A stretch of DNA of 44,916 bases from positions 1 to 44,916 of the forward strand of contig CAZYES010000004.1 of assembly GCA_964646515.1 (NCBI GenBank). Direction: 5' to 3'. Under the pieces are notes generated by a model. The model did not search any database and was not told where the DNA came from. It was given only the letters and a program-made list of their open reading frames with translations. Positions 32,071 to 40,427 of this stretch are shown here, one piece after another (positions within the stretch are counted from its first letter, which is position 1; every line of letters starts with the position of its first letter). A program made the position numbers and the translations under genes. Source of the DNA: C7867-002 sp964646515 (lineage in GTDB: Bacteria; Patescibacteriota; Minisyncoccia; Phycocordibacterales; PALSA-1337).

Positions 32071-33102
32071 TTACGGCCCCACATTTAATGACGCTTGCGC
32101 ACTAGAACCACCGTCACCAGTACAACTAATAGTAACTAAAATGTGATTATTCTGATAATCATACCAAGAAGGCAATGTAAAGGGGCTACCCGAATACACA
32201 CCCACCTCCATCTCACCATTTGGCATTTCAACGCCGATTTCACAAGCAGGATTAGTCATATTATATACCTGCCAAGATATTTCCGACACTCCACTACCAA
32301 TAGGTCGTTGTTTTATTTCCAAATATGGAGATCCTCCCCCGCCTCCAACTGAAGAAACTTCTGATGAAAGTGACTGCGAATATATAGTTATATCGTCCAT
32401 ATAACCACTAAAGCCAGATCCACCAAGAAATAATGTCTGGGAAGATTCGGAAGAGGCACGGATTGGAGCCTGCTTAGAATCAATTAGCTTACCGTCTAGA
32501 TATAGATTCAATGCTCCACTTTTGGAATCATATGAAGAAGCCAGGTGGTACCATTTCCCCCTAGAAACATCTGACGTCGAGATCTTTATTTCACTACCAA
32601 AATTTGAATAATATCTAGCTGCATAACCATTAGATGTACTAATGATTTCAAGCTGTCCCAAGATCACAGATTCAGTTCCTTTAATCTTAACCAAATTACC
32701 AACAAGATTGGCGGTTTTGCTCAAATAGAACCACACCGACATCGTCAAATCTGATATTTCTTTTCTAAAAATCATAAATTTGCCTGTTGCTCCCCCAGTC
32801 CAAGACGAAGAATTCCCCTGCCCTGTGGGCGTTTCGGGATTAGGAGTTATGTTACTTATATTCTGATTATTTCCTGATAGATCTATTGCTACGCTACTAC
32901 CCTCATTGAAATTCCAATACCCCATCGCCGTATCTCCAATAGCATGATAATTATTGGTAGCAAACAGAAGTCCTGCTGCAATACGTGCCTTGTCGCGAGC
33001 AGCCGAAACACTGACTGTGATAATTGAAGCCAGAAGTCCAATTATAGAAATTACCACCAAAAGTTCTATGAGAGTAAAGCCTTCATAATAAGTCTTCTTC
33101 AT
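32071..33102 (-). CDS. Prepilin N-terminus fused to a LamG-like domain
   Basis: A 343-residue protein. A short leader ends in EG and is followed by a classical pilin start FTLIELLVVISIIGLLASII with Glu at position 5. From about residue 60 to 250 there is a concanavalin A-like (LamG/laminin G) beta-sandwich with typical segments MGYWNFNEGSSVAIDLSGN, LTMSVWFYL, KWYHLASSYD and GYMDDITIYSQSLS. A Ser/Gly linker leads to a final beta-rich domain (about 258-343) with two cysteines. LamG domains often bind carbohydrates or proteins, so this looks like an adhesin displayed on a pilus or pseudopilus (inference). A TATTCT box lies 10 bases before the ATG. Confidence 0.85.
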   Translation of the reverse strand: MKKTYYEGFTLIELLVVISIIGLLASIITVSVSAARDKARIAAGLLFATNNYHAIGDTAMGYWNFNEGSSVAIDLSGNNQNISNITPNPETPTGQGNSSSWTGGATGKFMIFRKEISDLTMSVWFYLSKTANLVGNLVKIKGTESVILGQLEIISTSNGYAARYYSNFGSEIKISTSDVSRGKWYHLASSYDSKSGALNLYLDGKLIDSKQAPIRASSESSQTLFLGGSGFSGYMDDITIYSQSLSSEVSSVGGGGGSPYLEIKQRPIGSGVSEISWQVYNMTNPACEIGVEMPNGEMEVGVYSGSPFTLPSWYDYQNNHILVTISCTGDGGSSAQASLNVGP

Positions 33103-33120
33103 AGAATTCAGTAGAATATC

Positions 33121-33366
33121 CTACGAGTAATAGCGAAACATTATGTAGGCGATTATAGTGTTAACGATGACAATAGCAATGAGAATATACTGCCCCGTCC
33201 TGGACGACTTGACGATGCCGTGGCGCATCAAAAAATTCACCATTTTGGGCTCTTTGCCACCACCAACAGAAAGATTTGAATTCCCCCCGCCTGACAAATT
33301 GCCATACCGTGGTTTTTTGTTATAGCCAAACGAATCCTCTTCAAATTCTACTCCTCCTGTAGACAT
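33121..33366 (-). CDS. Small membrane protein of unknown function
   Basis: An 81-residue protein with a Gly/Asn-rich N-terminal part (NLSGGGNSNLSVGGG) and one C-terminal membrane helix (about residues 57-77, ILIAIVIVNTIIAYIMF). I do not recognise the family. The start at ATG 33366 is supported by TATAAT 6 bases upstream. The frame is open further upstream and would add a second hydrophobic stretch (VNFVVVAILVVVYNY), so a longer two-helix version starting at GTG is possible. It is divergent from iscS and 18 bases before the pilin/LamG gene, on the same strand. Confidence 0.55.
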   Translation of the reverse strand: MSTGGVEFEEDSFGYNKKPRYGNLSGGGNSNLSVGGGKEPKMVNFLMRHGIVKSSRTGQYILIAIVIVNTIIAYIMFRYYS

Positions 33367-33372
33367 GGGATA

Positions 33373-33380
33373 ATTATACA
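33373..33380 (-). promoter_or_regulatory. -10 box of the small membrane protein gene
   Basis: TG followed directly by TATAAT on the minus strand ends 6 bases before ATG 33366. If the gene starts upstream instead, this match would be inside the coding sequence and accidental. Confidence 0.4.
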
Positions 33381-33487
33381 CTACTACCAAAATTGCTACC
33401 ACCACAAAATTCACAAGGATCTGTTTTACAATATCTGGCGATAATCCCCCTAGCCATATCCCCCATGTATGATATTCTCCTAATAAT

Positions 33488-34849
33488 ATGAGTAAAAGAC
33501 CAGTATATCTAGACAATGCTTCTACTACATCAGTGCAACCAGATGTTTTACGTGCCATGCTTCCATATTTTTCGAAAAAGTACGGCAACCCTTCAAACCT
33601 TTATGTCCTTGGTCGAGAAGCCAAACGAGCCATAGCATACGCTACCAAAGAAATTATTAACGTTTTGCATTGCAAAGAAGATGAATTTATATTCACTGGC
33701 TCTGCTACCGAAGCCGACAATCTAGCCCTCATCGGCGTGGCACGTGCCAACAAAAAATTCGGTAATCAAATCATTATTTCTGAAATTGAACACAAAAGCA
33801 TCGCTTCTGTGGCAAATGTGCTCGAGAGAGAAGGTTTCGAGATCATTACTATTGGAGTCAACTCTAAAGGCCTTACCGATCTAAAAGAACTACGTAAACA
33901 GATAAACGAAAAAACCATATTGGTTTCAATCACCATGGCCGACAGTGAGACCGGCACACTACAGCCGATTGTCCAAATAGCAGACATCGTTAAGCAAATG
34001 CGCATGAATAACATTAAATCGCTAACCGGCAAAGGTAAGACATCGGGCATTAAAGATCGAATGTCCGCCACCGATCGCTTATCGACAATAGGTCATCCAT
34101 TTTTTCATACCGACGCTAGTCAAGCCAGCACTTATGCCAATATCAATGTTAATAAACTGGGTGTTGACCTCATGACTTTATCGGCACATAAGATTGGCGG
34201 GCCAAAAGGTATCGGTGGGCTATATTTGCGCCGTGGCATCAAAATCTCCCCCCTGATACACGGCGGTGGTCAGCAAAGTCATCTGCGCTCTGGCACAGAA
34301 AATGTACCAGCTATAGTCGGTTTTGGCCGAGCAATGGCTCTAAACGAAAAAAATAAAGAAAAAGAATGTATGAGAATAAAATCACTTCGCGATTATCTAG
34401 AACGTGGTCTGTTTCGCCTTATCCCCAAAATCATCCTCAATGGCCACGAGGCTAAACGTTTGCCAAACTTTCTCAATATTTCATTTTTGGACATAGAGGG
34501 CGAAGCTTTGCTTCTACATCTAGATAAATGTGGGATTATGGTAAATACCGGTTCGGCCTGTGATTCAGAGAGTCTGGAGCCCTCGCCTATTTTAACGGCT
34601 CTCGGCAATCCATATGAATTTGTTCATGGCAGTATCCGTTTCACTCTCGGCAAAGAGACCACAAAAAAAGACATTGACTATACCTTGAAACATATGCCTG
34701 ATATTGTTAAGAAATTGCGCCGTATCTCTCCGCTTAATTTATCACTGAAACAAAAGAAAAGCATATCCAATCCTAAAGCCTTTATTGGCAATCAAACGCC
34801 ACATTTCGTCCGAAAAGTAAAGAGCAAATCCAAAAGTTATATTTTATAA
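33488..34849 (+). CDS. iscS: Cysteine desulfurase (IscS/NifS family)
   Basis: A PLP enzyme that takes sulfur from cysteine for Fe-S cluster assembly. The 453-residue protein has YLDNASTT at the start, the PLP-stacking His in EHKS (H102), the PLP lysine in LSAHKIGGPKG (K235) and the sulfur-carrying cysteine in NTGSACDSES (C358). Two features are unusual: an insertion of about 30 residues rich in Lys, Ser and Met (about 171-203) between the TGTLQP and HTDASQ segments, and a basic C-terminal extension of about 35 residues. The gene leads an operon with the NifU-like and Nfu-like scaffold genes. A TATGAT lies 14 bases before the ATG. Confidence 0.93.
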   Translation: MSKRPVYLDNASTTSVQPDVLRAMLPYFSKKYGNPSNLYVLGREAKRAIAYATKEIINVLHCKEDEFIFTGSATEADNLALIGVARANKKFGNQIIISEIEHKSIASVANVLEREGFEIITIGVNSKGLTDLKELRKQINEKTILVSITMADSETGTLQPIVQIADIVKQMRMNNIKSLTGKGKTSGIKDRMSATDRLSTIGHPFFHTDASQASTYANINVNKLGVDLMTLSAHKIGGPKGIGGLYLRRGIKISPLIHGGGQQSHLRSGTENVPAIVGFGRAMALNEKNKEKECMRIKSLRDYLERGLFRLIPKIILNGHEAKRLPNFLNISFLDIEGEALLLHLDKCGIMVNTGSACDSESLEPSPILTALGNPYEFVHGSIRFTLGKETTKKDIDYTLKHMPDIVKKLRRISPLNLSLKQKKSISNPKAFIGNQTPHFVRKVKSKSKSYIL

Positions 34850-34864
34850 TTCTAAAAAATCTTC

Positions 34865-35548
34865 ATGCTAATAAAAACAAAGAGCAGACGCAAATCAGGG
34901 CTAGATGTTGTAAATAAAAACACCGGCAATTCTTGGGCGTATACTTCTAAAGTCCGCGACCATTTCTTCAAACCGAGAAATCTACTTTGGGAAAATCCAA
35001 GATCCGCTACTTATGATTGCGAGGGAATAGTCGGCTCGCCGGCCTGTGGAGATGTCATGCGCGTGTGGCTCAAGATCGATAAAAAGAAAGACAAAATAAT
35101 TGATTTCAAATGGAGAACTTTCGGTTGTGCCAGCGCCATTGCCGCAACATCTGTACTCTCGGTCATGGTGACTGAACGAGGCGGTATGTCCATAGACAAA
35201 GCCATGTCGATCCGCCCCCAAGATATTATCAAGAGATTAGACGGCTTGCCCGATCGCAAAATCCACTGTTCAGTCTTGGGCGACAAGGCTCTGCGTACCG
35301 CCCTGAATGCCTGGTTCAAAAAGACCGGACAATTCGATCGCATCATGATCGAAGGAGGTAAAATCATAGACCCACACACGAAAACTACCGAGTCTGATAT
35401 CGAAGAAGCTGTACTCACAGGTGCCACGACTATCGAGGCCGTGCAGAAAAGAACAAAAGTCGGTATAGGCTATCCCGAATGTTTGCCTCAAGTAGAACAG
35501 CTGATTCGCTTCTACAGAGAAAAATATTTTGGATCAGATTTATTTTGA
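34865..35548 (+). CDS. NifU-like Fe-S scaffold (IscU domain plus degenerate BFD-like domain)
   Basis: A 227-residue protein. The IscU domain (about residues 26-155) keeps the three cluster ligands: C61 in SPACGD with D63, C88 in TFGCAS and C135 in IHCSVLG. The C-terminal part (about 163-218) has the sequence pattern of the NifU central BFD-like [2Fe-2S] domain, for example ESDIEEAVLTGATTIEAV, but only one of four cysteines remains (C206 in YPEC); the first CxC pair is gone. So it should assemble clusters on the IscU part and have no permanent [2Fe-2S] site. The third NifU domain is encoded by the next gene. It starts 15 bases after iscS. Confidence 0.88.
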   Translation: MLIKTKSRRKSGLDVVNKNTGNSWAYTSKVRDHFFKPRNLLWENPRSATYDCEGIVGSPACGDVMRVWLKIDKKKDKIIDFKWRTFGCASAIAATSVLSVMVTERGGMSIDKAMSIRPQDIIKRLDGLPDRKIHCSVLGDKALRTALNAWFKKTGQFDRIMIEGGKIIDPHTKTTESDIEEAVLTGATTIEAVQKRTKVGIGYPECLPQVEQLIRFYREKYFGSDLF

Positions 35549-35559
35549 ATCCAAGTAAA

Positions 35560-35853
35560 ATGAGAAAACGCAATTCCAAAACAAAAAAACAAACGTCCGC
35601 CATAGCTAGAAACAGTGTGGCAATGATCAAAACTCATGAAAAAATTGAAACTGTCATAGAAAAAGTCCGCCCTTATATTCAAATGCACGGTGGTGACGTC
35701 TGCCTGCTCGGCTACAGAGATGGTGTGGTGACCATAAAAGTCTATGGGACTTGTACACATTGTTCATTGGCCGATTTGACGTATAATAATCTTATCTTAG
35801 GGCTTCTCAAAGAAGAAATCCCCGAAATTAAAGAAATATTAATAGAAAAATAA
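35560..35853 (+). CDS. Nfu-type Fe-S cluster carrier (NifU C-terminal domain)
   Basis: A 97-residue protein with a basic N-terminal stretch and one Nfu domain: IEKVRPYIQMHGGDVCLLG, the cluster-binding CTHC (C65 and C68) and the closing helix KEEIPEIKEI. Family members accept Fe-S clusters from IscU-type scaffolds and pass them to target proteins. The frame opens earlier at 35479 inside the preceding gene; ATG 35560 lies 11 bases after that gene's stop. Together with the preceding gene it makes a split NifU. Confidence 0.9.
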   Translation: MRKRNSKTKKQTSAIARNSVAMIKTHEKIETVIEKVRPYIQMHGGDVCLLGYRDGVVTIKVYGTCTHCSLADLTYNNLILGLLKEEIPEIKEILIEK

Positions 35854-35862
35854 TATAAAAAA

Positions 35863-36123
35863 ATGGCAAACCAAAAAGAATACATCCGCAATAGGGCCGA
35901 TTCCAAAATAGGCAAGATAGTAATCGATCGCGATCTGTGTATAGGCGCGGCTTCATGCATCGCTGTCTCTGGCGCCACCTACGAATTGGACAACGAAAAC
36001 AAAGCCATCGTGACTAGCGCCGAGGCTATAGATGACGAAACACTTCTCATGTCAGCACAATCGTGTCCAACCAAAGCAATTTTACTTTTTGATAAAGAAG
36101 GTGTCCAAGTATTTCCAAAATAG
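35863..36123 (+). CDS. Small ferredoxin, probably [3Fe-4S]
   Basis: An 86-residue ferredoxin with one cluster site: C26-x-x-A29-x-x-C32 in DLCIGAASCI and C68 in QSCPTKAI. The second position of the usual CxxCxxC motif is Ala, so only three cysteines are available, which in related proteins goes with a [3Fe-4S] cluster. A basic extension of about 18 residues precedes the first strand. It starts 9 bases after the Nfu gene and ends 5 bases before a flavin reductase gene, which is the likely electron partner. Confidence 0.88.
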   Translation: MANQKEYIRNRADSKIGKIVIDRDLCIGAASCIAVSGATYELDNENKAIVTSAEAIDDETLLMSAQSCPTKAILLFDKEGVQVFPK

Positions 36124-36128
36124 TATAT

Positions 36129-37400
36129 ATGCATACTTATAAATATCTCATAGTCGGCGGTGGAGCGGCTGGTACTTCTGCGGCAGAGACTATCAGGCAA
36201 CACGACAAACATGGCTCAATAGCCATAGTCAGCGACGAATCGCACCCTCTATATTCGCGCGTGATGCTCTCCAAGCCAGGTTTTTTCTTGGGTAAAATCC
36301 CCTTTGACCAAATATATCTGAAAAAAGAAAGCTGGTATGTAGAAAACAAAATAGATTTTCTAGGTGGCAAAAAAGCTGTTAGCATAGAAACCTCTTCAAA
36401 AAATCTCTCCCTATCAGATGGCTCACACCTCCACTATGAGGAATTGCTCATCGCCACAGGCGTTGACGTAAATAGATGGAAAGTATCTGGGTGTGGTAAA
36501 AAAGGTATTCACTATCTGCGCTCTCTCCAAGATGGCATAGATATAATGGAAGCAATAAAAACCGCAAAATGTGCCACGACTATCGGTGGAGGTTTTATCA
36601 GTTTTGAGATGGCGGATCTCTTGCAAATGGCCGGCCTAGATACAACTATGATATTACGTGAATCTTATTTTTGGGAACCGACACTAGATAATATTTCTGG
36701 CATAATGATAGAAAAAGCCTTGACCAAGGGTGGTGTCAAACTGATCAAAAATGCCGAAATCACACAGGTCATCGGTGATGAAAAAGTTACAGAGGTTATA
36801 CTCAAAGATGGTACCAAAATCTCATGCGACCTGATCATCTGTGGAATAGGCGTTACCAACTCTACCAATTGGCTCGCTAATAGTGGTATTGCTATCAATC
36901 GTGGCATCATAACCAATGAATTCATGGAAACAAATGTGCCACACATCTTCGCCGCTGGTGATATTGCCGAATACAACGACTTACTTCTAGAAGAACACGT
37001 CGTCATGGGCAACTGGATCAATGCCATAGAGCAAGGACGCGTAGCCGGCATGAATATGGTCCATTCACAAAATGACCCGTCCTGGAATAATGTTAACAAT
37101 CAAAAAACGCCATTTAGGTTCGTCTCTTTCTATACCACTTCTGGCTTTGGCATAAGCATCGCTTTTGTTGGTGATGTCGCGCCTGGCCCTGACCGAACTA
37201 TTGTCAATCGTGGTTCAGCGGAAATCAATTCCTACGCCAGAATAATCCTCAGAAATAACGAGGTAGAAGGCGCTACTTTGATAAACCGCAACAATGAAAT
37301 GTCTGCCATCTCAAAGTTAATAGAGCAAAACACGAAAGTCGGAGACAAATTGGAAAAGCTAGCAGATCCTAATTTTGATTTGAAAGAATTGATGGCCTAA
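36129..37400 (+). CDS. FAD-dependent pyridine nucleotide-disulfide family reductase (ferredoxin reductase-like)
   Basis: A 423-residue flavoprotein with FAD-binding GGGAAG (residues 10-15), an NAD(P)-binding Rossmann segment TIGGGFISFEMADLL and the second FAD segment FAAGDIAEY. No redox-active CxxxxC disulfide is seen, so it belongs to the rubredoxin/ferredoxin reductase or NADH oxidase-like part of the family rather than the disulfide reductases. It is cotranscribed with the ferredoxin gene and most likely moves electrons between NAD(P)H and that ferredoxin. Last gene of the iscS operon. Confidence 0.85.
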   Translation: MHTYKYLIVGGGAAGTSAAETIRQHDKHGSIAIVSDESHPLYSRVMLSKPGFFLGKIPFDQIYLKKESWYVENKIDFLGGKKAVSIETSSKNLSLSDGSHLHYEELLIATGVDVNRWKVSGCGKKGIHYLRSLQDGIDIMEAIKTAKCATTIGGGFISFEMADLLQMAGLDTTMILRESYFWEPTLDNISGIMIEKALTKGGVKLIKNAEITQVIGDEKVTEVILKDGTKISCDLIICGIGVTNSTNWLANSGIAINRGIITNEFMETNVPHIFAAGDIAEYNDLLLEEHVVMGNWINAIEQGRVAGMNMVHSQNDPSWNNVNNQKTPFRFVSFYTTSGFGISIAFVGDVAPGPDRTIVNRGSAEINSYARIILRNNEVEGATLINRNNEMSAISKLIEQNTKVGDKLEKLADPNFDLKELMA

Positions 37401-37468
37401 CCAAAAAATATTTATTTAATATGAAGATTTGTCAGTAATAACGTGATCGGCCATTAAGCACCAGTAAA

Positions 37469-39589
37469 TCAAACCATTACCCTAGCATCAACCACCGCTA
37501 CTTGATCAACACTTGCCATAACTGGATTGAAGTCAATCTCCTTTATCTCCGGGCGTTCGACCGCCATCTTAGAGATCTTAACCAAAAGAGTTGCCAACAT
37601 TTCAATATTCACTGATTTCTCACCACGCAGACCAAAAAGAATCCCCCTGCCTTTTATCTCGCCAATCATTGCTAGCGCCTCACTGATAGTTACAGGTGAA
37701 ACTCTCAATGACGTATCTCCTAAAACTTCGGTAAATATTCCGCCAAGGCCAAATAAAATCACCGGACCAAAAACCGGATCTCTTTTCATGCCAATAATGA
37801 CTTCCTTGCCATCGGACATGCTTTGAACTAGCATACCTTCAATTTTGTCCTTAGAAACTTTTTTACTTATCTCTGCCATAATGAGATCCCACGCCGTCTT
37901 TATCTCTTCTACATTCTTCATGTATAGACGAATCGCGCCCATATCAGTTTTATGAATAATTTCTGGCGATATGGCCTTCAGAGCAAATGGCCCGCCTCCT
38001 ATTTTGGAAACTGCCATGCTCAAATCACTCTTTTCTTTGACAAGAACACCATTAAAAGAAATACCGTAATTCGTCAATAACTCAACTGTCCTTGAATATT
38101 CGAGCATGCTCAACCGAGATTGGCCGGATCTATCTCCAACCTTATTTTGAGATGAAACATCGCTAATACTCGCACCCTTAATATCATCACCATTGGTAGT
38201 GTGCAGGCCTGGCATTTCTGAAGGGTTACCCTCTGTTTTCTTCGGCATACCCAGAGCCAAGGCATCGAGAGCTTCGACCGCGTCAATAGGAAAATGAAAA
38301 TTTGGAATGCCTAGTTCTTTCAAAAACTCAAGACCTTTAATAATAGTCGGACCGCCCAAAAAAACTGGTATTATAGATTTCCTATCTTTGTAATCAACCA
38401 ATAACTTGGCCGTCTTTTCAACTTCGGTCATCATCTGTGGCGTAAGGAGTAAAAGTATACCTTGAACCTCTTTTTCATCACATAGAATACGAAGCGCATC
38501 GGCATAACGCGAACTAAGAGCATCACCAATGATATCAACCGGATTGCCAAAAGCAGCCATCGGTGGCAAAACTTTTCGCAGAGAATTTTGTGTGGACTCT
38601 GACAATTCTACGAGAGATAATGATCTCGAAAGATCAATGAGATCGGTAGCGACTACGGAAGGACCGCCACCATTGGTCAAAATCACAAATTTTTGCAATG
38701 GTTTAGTGATACCTAGCTGAAAGAGCTTGGCAAGATTGAAGAATTCTCTGATAGATGAGACGGCAATGGCACCACTCTGTCTACAGGCGGCAGAAAAAAC
38801 CGCACTTTCTGGAGCCAATGAACCCGTATGCGACATGATTGCTCTTGAACCACGAACGCTCCTACCGGCCTTGAGAACCACTACGGGCTTGGTCTTGGAG
38901 ATCTTTGAGATCAATCGCATAAATTCTGGACCATCAGAAAGTTTCTCTAGATAAATCAAAACGGCCTTTGTCTCGTCATCATCGGCCAAATATTCCAAAA
39001 ATTCTATTTCGGTCAGTTGCGCTTCATTACCAAGACTAATAAACTTGGAAAAACCCACGCCTTCTCTGATGGCAAGATCCAATATTGAAGTGCCGAGCGC
39101 TCCTGACTGCGAAAGAAAAGCAATATTACCTTTCGGGGGTTTTTGCGCGGCAAAAGAAGCGTTTAGGTCAGCGTGTACATCGATCGTGCCCAAACAATTT
39201 GGGCCAAGAAGAGCAATGTCATTTTCTTTCGCAATCATAGCGCATCTCTCTTCGAGTTCCCTGCCAGCCTCATTCATCTCCCTGAATCCAGCAGAAATAA
39301 TCGTAACCGCTTTGATCTTTTTCATGACACAATCCATGAGAACCTGCGGTACCAAATCTGCCCGAACGGCAATTACGGCAAGATCGACCTCATCTTTGAT
39401 ATCCACGACTGACATGTAAGACTTTAGGCCAAGCACTTCTTTTTCAGATATAGTGACTGGATAAAGATTTCTCTTCGCTCCATGGACCAGATTCGAAAGT
39501 ATGGCAAAACCGACTTTGTTCTTGTCTGAAGAGGCGCCAATGACAGCTATCGATCTGGGGGTAAAAAAATTTTGTAAATTCATAGCCAT
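37469..39589 (-). CDS. ADP-forming acyl-CoA (acetyl-CoA) synthetase, fused alpha and beta
   Basis: A 706-residue protein that converts acyl-CoA, ADP and phosphate to the free acid, CoA and ATP, the substrate-level ATP step of archaeal-type fermentation. The alpha part (about 1-470) has a CoA-binding fold (SIAVIGASSDKNKVG), the succinyl-CoA ligase-like domain LSQSGALGTSILD and the phosphohistidine site SHTGSLA (H254). The beta part (about 490-706) is an ATP-grasp domain with GPFALKAISPEIIHKTD. Single-chain fusions occur in several bacteria and archaea. The short insert at about 455-490 links the two. Starts at ATG 39589 or 39583 are both possible. It follows the oxidoreductase genes in the same direction. 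Confidence 0.93.
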   Translation of the reverse strand: MAMNLQNFFTPRSIAVIGASSDKNKVGFAILSNLVHGAKRNLYPVTISEKEVLGLKSYMSVVDIKDEVDLAVIAVRADLVPQVLMDCVMKKIKAVTIISAGFREMNEAGRELEERCAMIAKENDIALLGPNCLGTIDVHADLNASFAAQKPPKGNIAFLSQSGALGTSILDLAIREGVGFSKFISLGNEAQLTEIEFLEYLADDDETKAVLIYLEKLSDGPEFMRLISKISKTKPVVVLKAGRSVRGSRAIMSHTGSLAPESAVFSAACRQSGAIAVSSIREFFNLAKLFQLGITKPLQKFVILTNGGGPSVVATDLIDLSRSLSLVELSESTQNSLRKVLPPMAAFGNPVDIIGDALSSRYADALRILCDEKEVQGILLLLTPQMMTEVEKTAKLLVDYKDRKSIIPVFLGGPTIIKGLEFLKELGIPNFHFPIDAVEALDALALGMPKKTEGNPSEMPGLHTTNGDDIKGASISDVSSQNKVGDRSGQSRLSMLEYSRTVELLTNYGISFNGVLVKEKSDLSMAVSKIGGGPFALKAISPEIIHKTDMGAIRLYMKNVEEIKTAWDLIMAEISKKVSKDKIEGMLVQSMSDGKEVIIGMKRDPVFGPVILFGLGGIFTEVLGDTSLRVSPVTISEALAMIGEIKGRGILFGLRGEKSVNIEMLATLLVKISKMAVERPEIKEIDFNPVMASVDQVAVVDARVMV

Positions 39590-39627
39590 ATTTGATATAG
39601 AATCGTCTTTGATTCAAAATTTATAAT

Positions 39628-40422
39628 TCAAGATTTGTTCACGGTGCCCAATCCTTCCTCGAAGGTCGTCTTTTCTACATCATAGAATATCCCTAGTGGG
39701 ATCTTATCAACATCAGTACTGACCATCTCAATAGCCTTCATCAAATCATTTTTGGGCATATTCTCATCTATCCAGAACATGCGTTCTTTCAAATAATCGC
39801 GAGTATCGAAAAAAGAAAGACAAGGTTGGATAATATCCACAAAAGAAAAACCTTTGTGCGCCATCGCCACTTCCATAATCTTGCGAGTCATGGCTATATC
39901 ACCGGCATAAGTGCGAGCGACAAAAGAAGCGCCAGACGAGAGTAATAAAAGCAGTGGATTGAACGGCTCCTCGATACTGCCAAAAGGCGTAGATTTGCTC
40001 TTGAAACCTTTGGGGCTACGAGCCGAGGCTTGGCCAGTCGTCAGAGCAAACAACTGATTGTCGTGAACAAAGATCTTGATGTCCGAATTGCGCCGTGCCG
40101 CGTGAAGAAGATGCTCGAGACCTTCTGAAAACGAGTCTCCGTCACCACTTATGCCAACTGCCATAAGATCTGGATTGGCACATTTTATACCCGTCATCAC
40201 TGGAACGATCCGCCCATGTAAACCTGTAAAAGTATTAACATTCAGATAATCAGAAATCTTGCCGTGGCAACCTATGCCTGCACCTACCACCAAATTTTCG
40301 ACATTCAATCTCCCACTGGTTATCAGTCCTGCTATCGCCTGCCTCAAAGCCACCAGGATTTGTGAGTTTGGGCACCCTGGACACCAAGTTATCTTTGCAG
40401 TTGTCGAGAGATTGTCTTGCAT
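39628..40422 (-). CDS. 2-oxoacid:ferredoxin oxidoreductase, beta subunit
   Basis: A 264-residue thiamine diphosphate-binding subunit. It has the Fe-S ligands CPGC (C14, C17), C52 in GIGCHG and the Cys in IIQPCLSFF, the TPP-Mg motif GDGDS and the HDNQLFALTTGQAS segment. It catalyses the oxidative decarboxylation of a 2-oxoacid to acyl-CoA, reducing ferredoxin. The frame has a TTG at 40431, but the ATG at 40422 is a more likely start, 5 bases after the alpha gene's stop. The substrate (pyruvate or 2-oxoglutarate) is not certain; the two-subunit form is most often called 2-oxoglutarate type but is variable. Confidence 0.92.
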   Translation of the reverse strand: MQDNLSTTAKITWCPGCPNSQILVALRQAIAGLITSGRLNVENLVVGAGIGCHGKISDYLNVNTFTGLHGRIVPVMTGIKCANPDLMAVGISGDGDSFSEGLEHLLHAARRNSDIKIFVHDNQLFALTTGQASARSPKGFKSKSTPFGSIEEPFNPLLLLLSSGASFVARTYAGDIAMTRKIMEVAMAHKGFSFVDIIQPCLSFFDTRDYLKERMFWIDENMPKNDLMKAIEMVSTDVDKIPLGIFYDVEKTTFEEGLGTVNKS

Positions 40423-40427
40423 GATGA

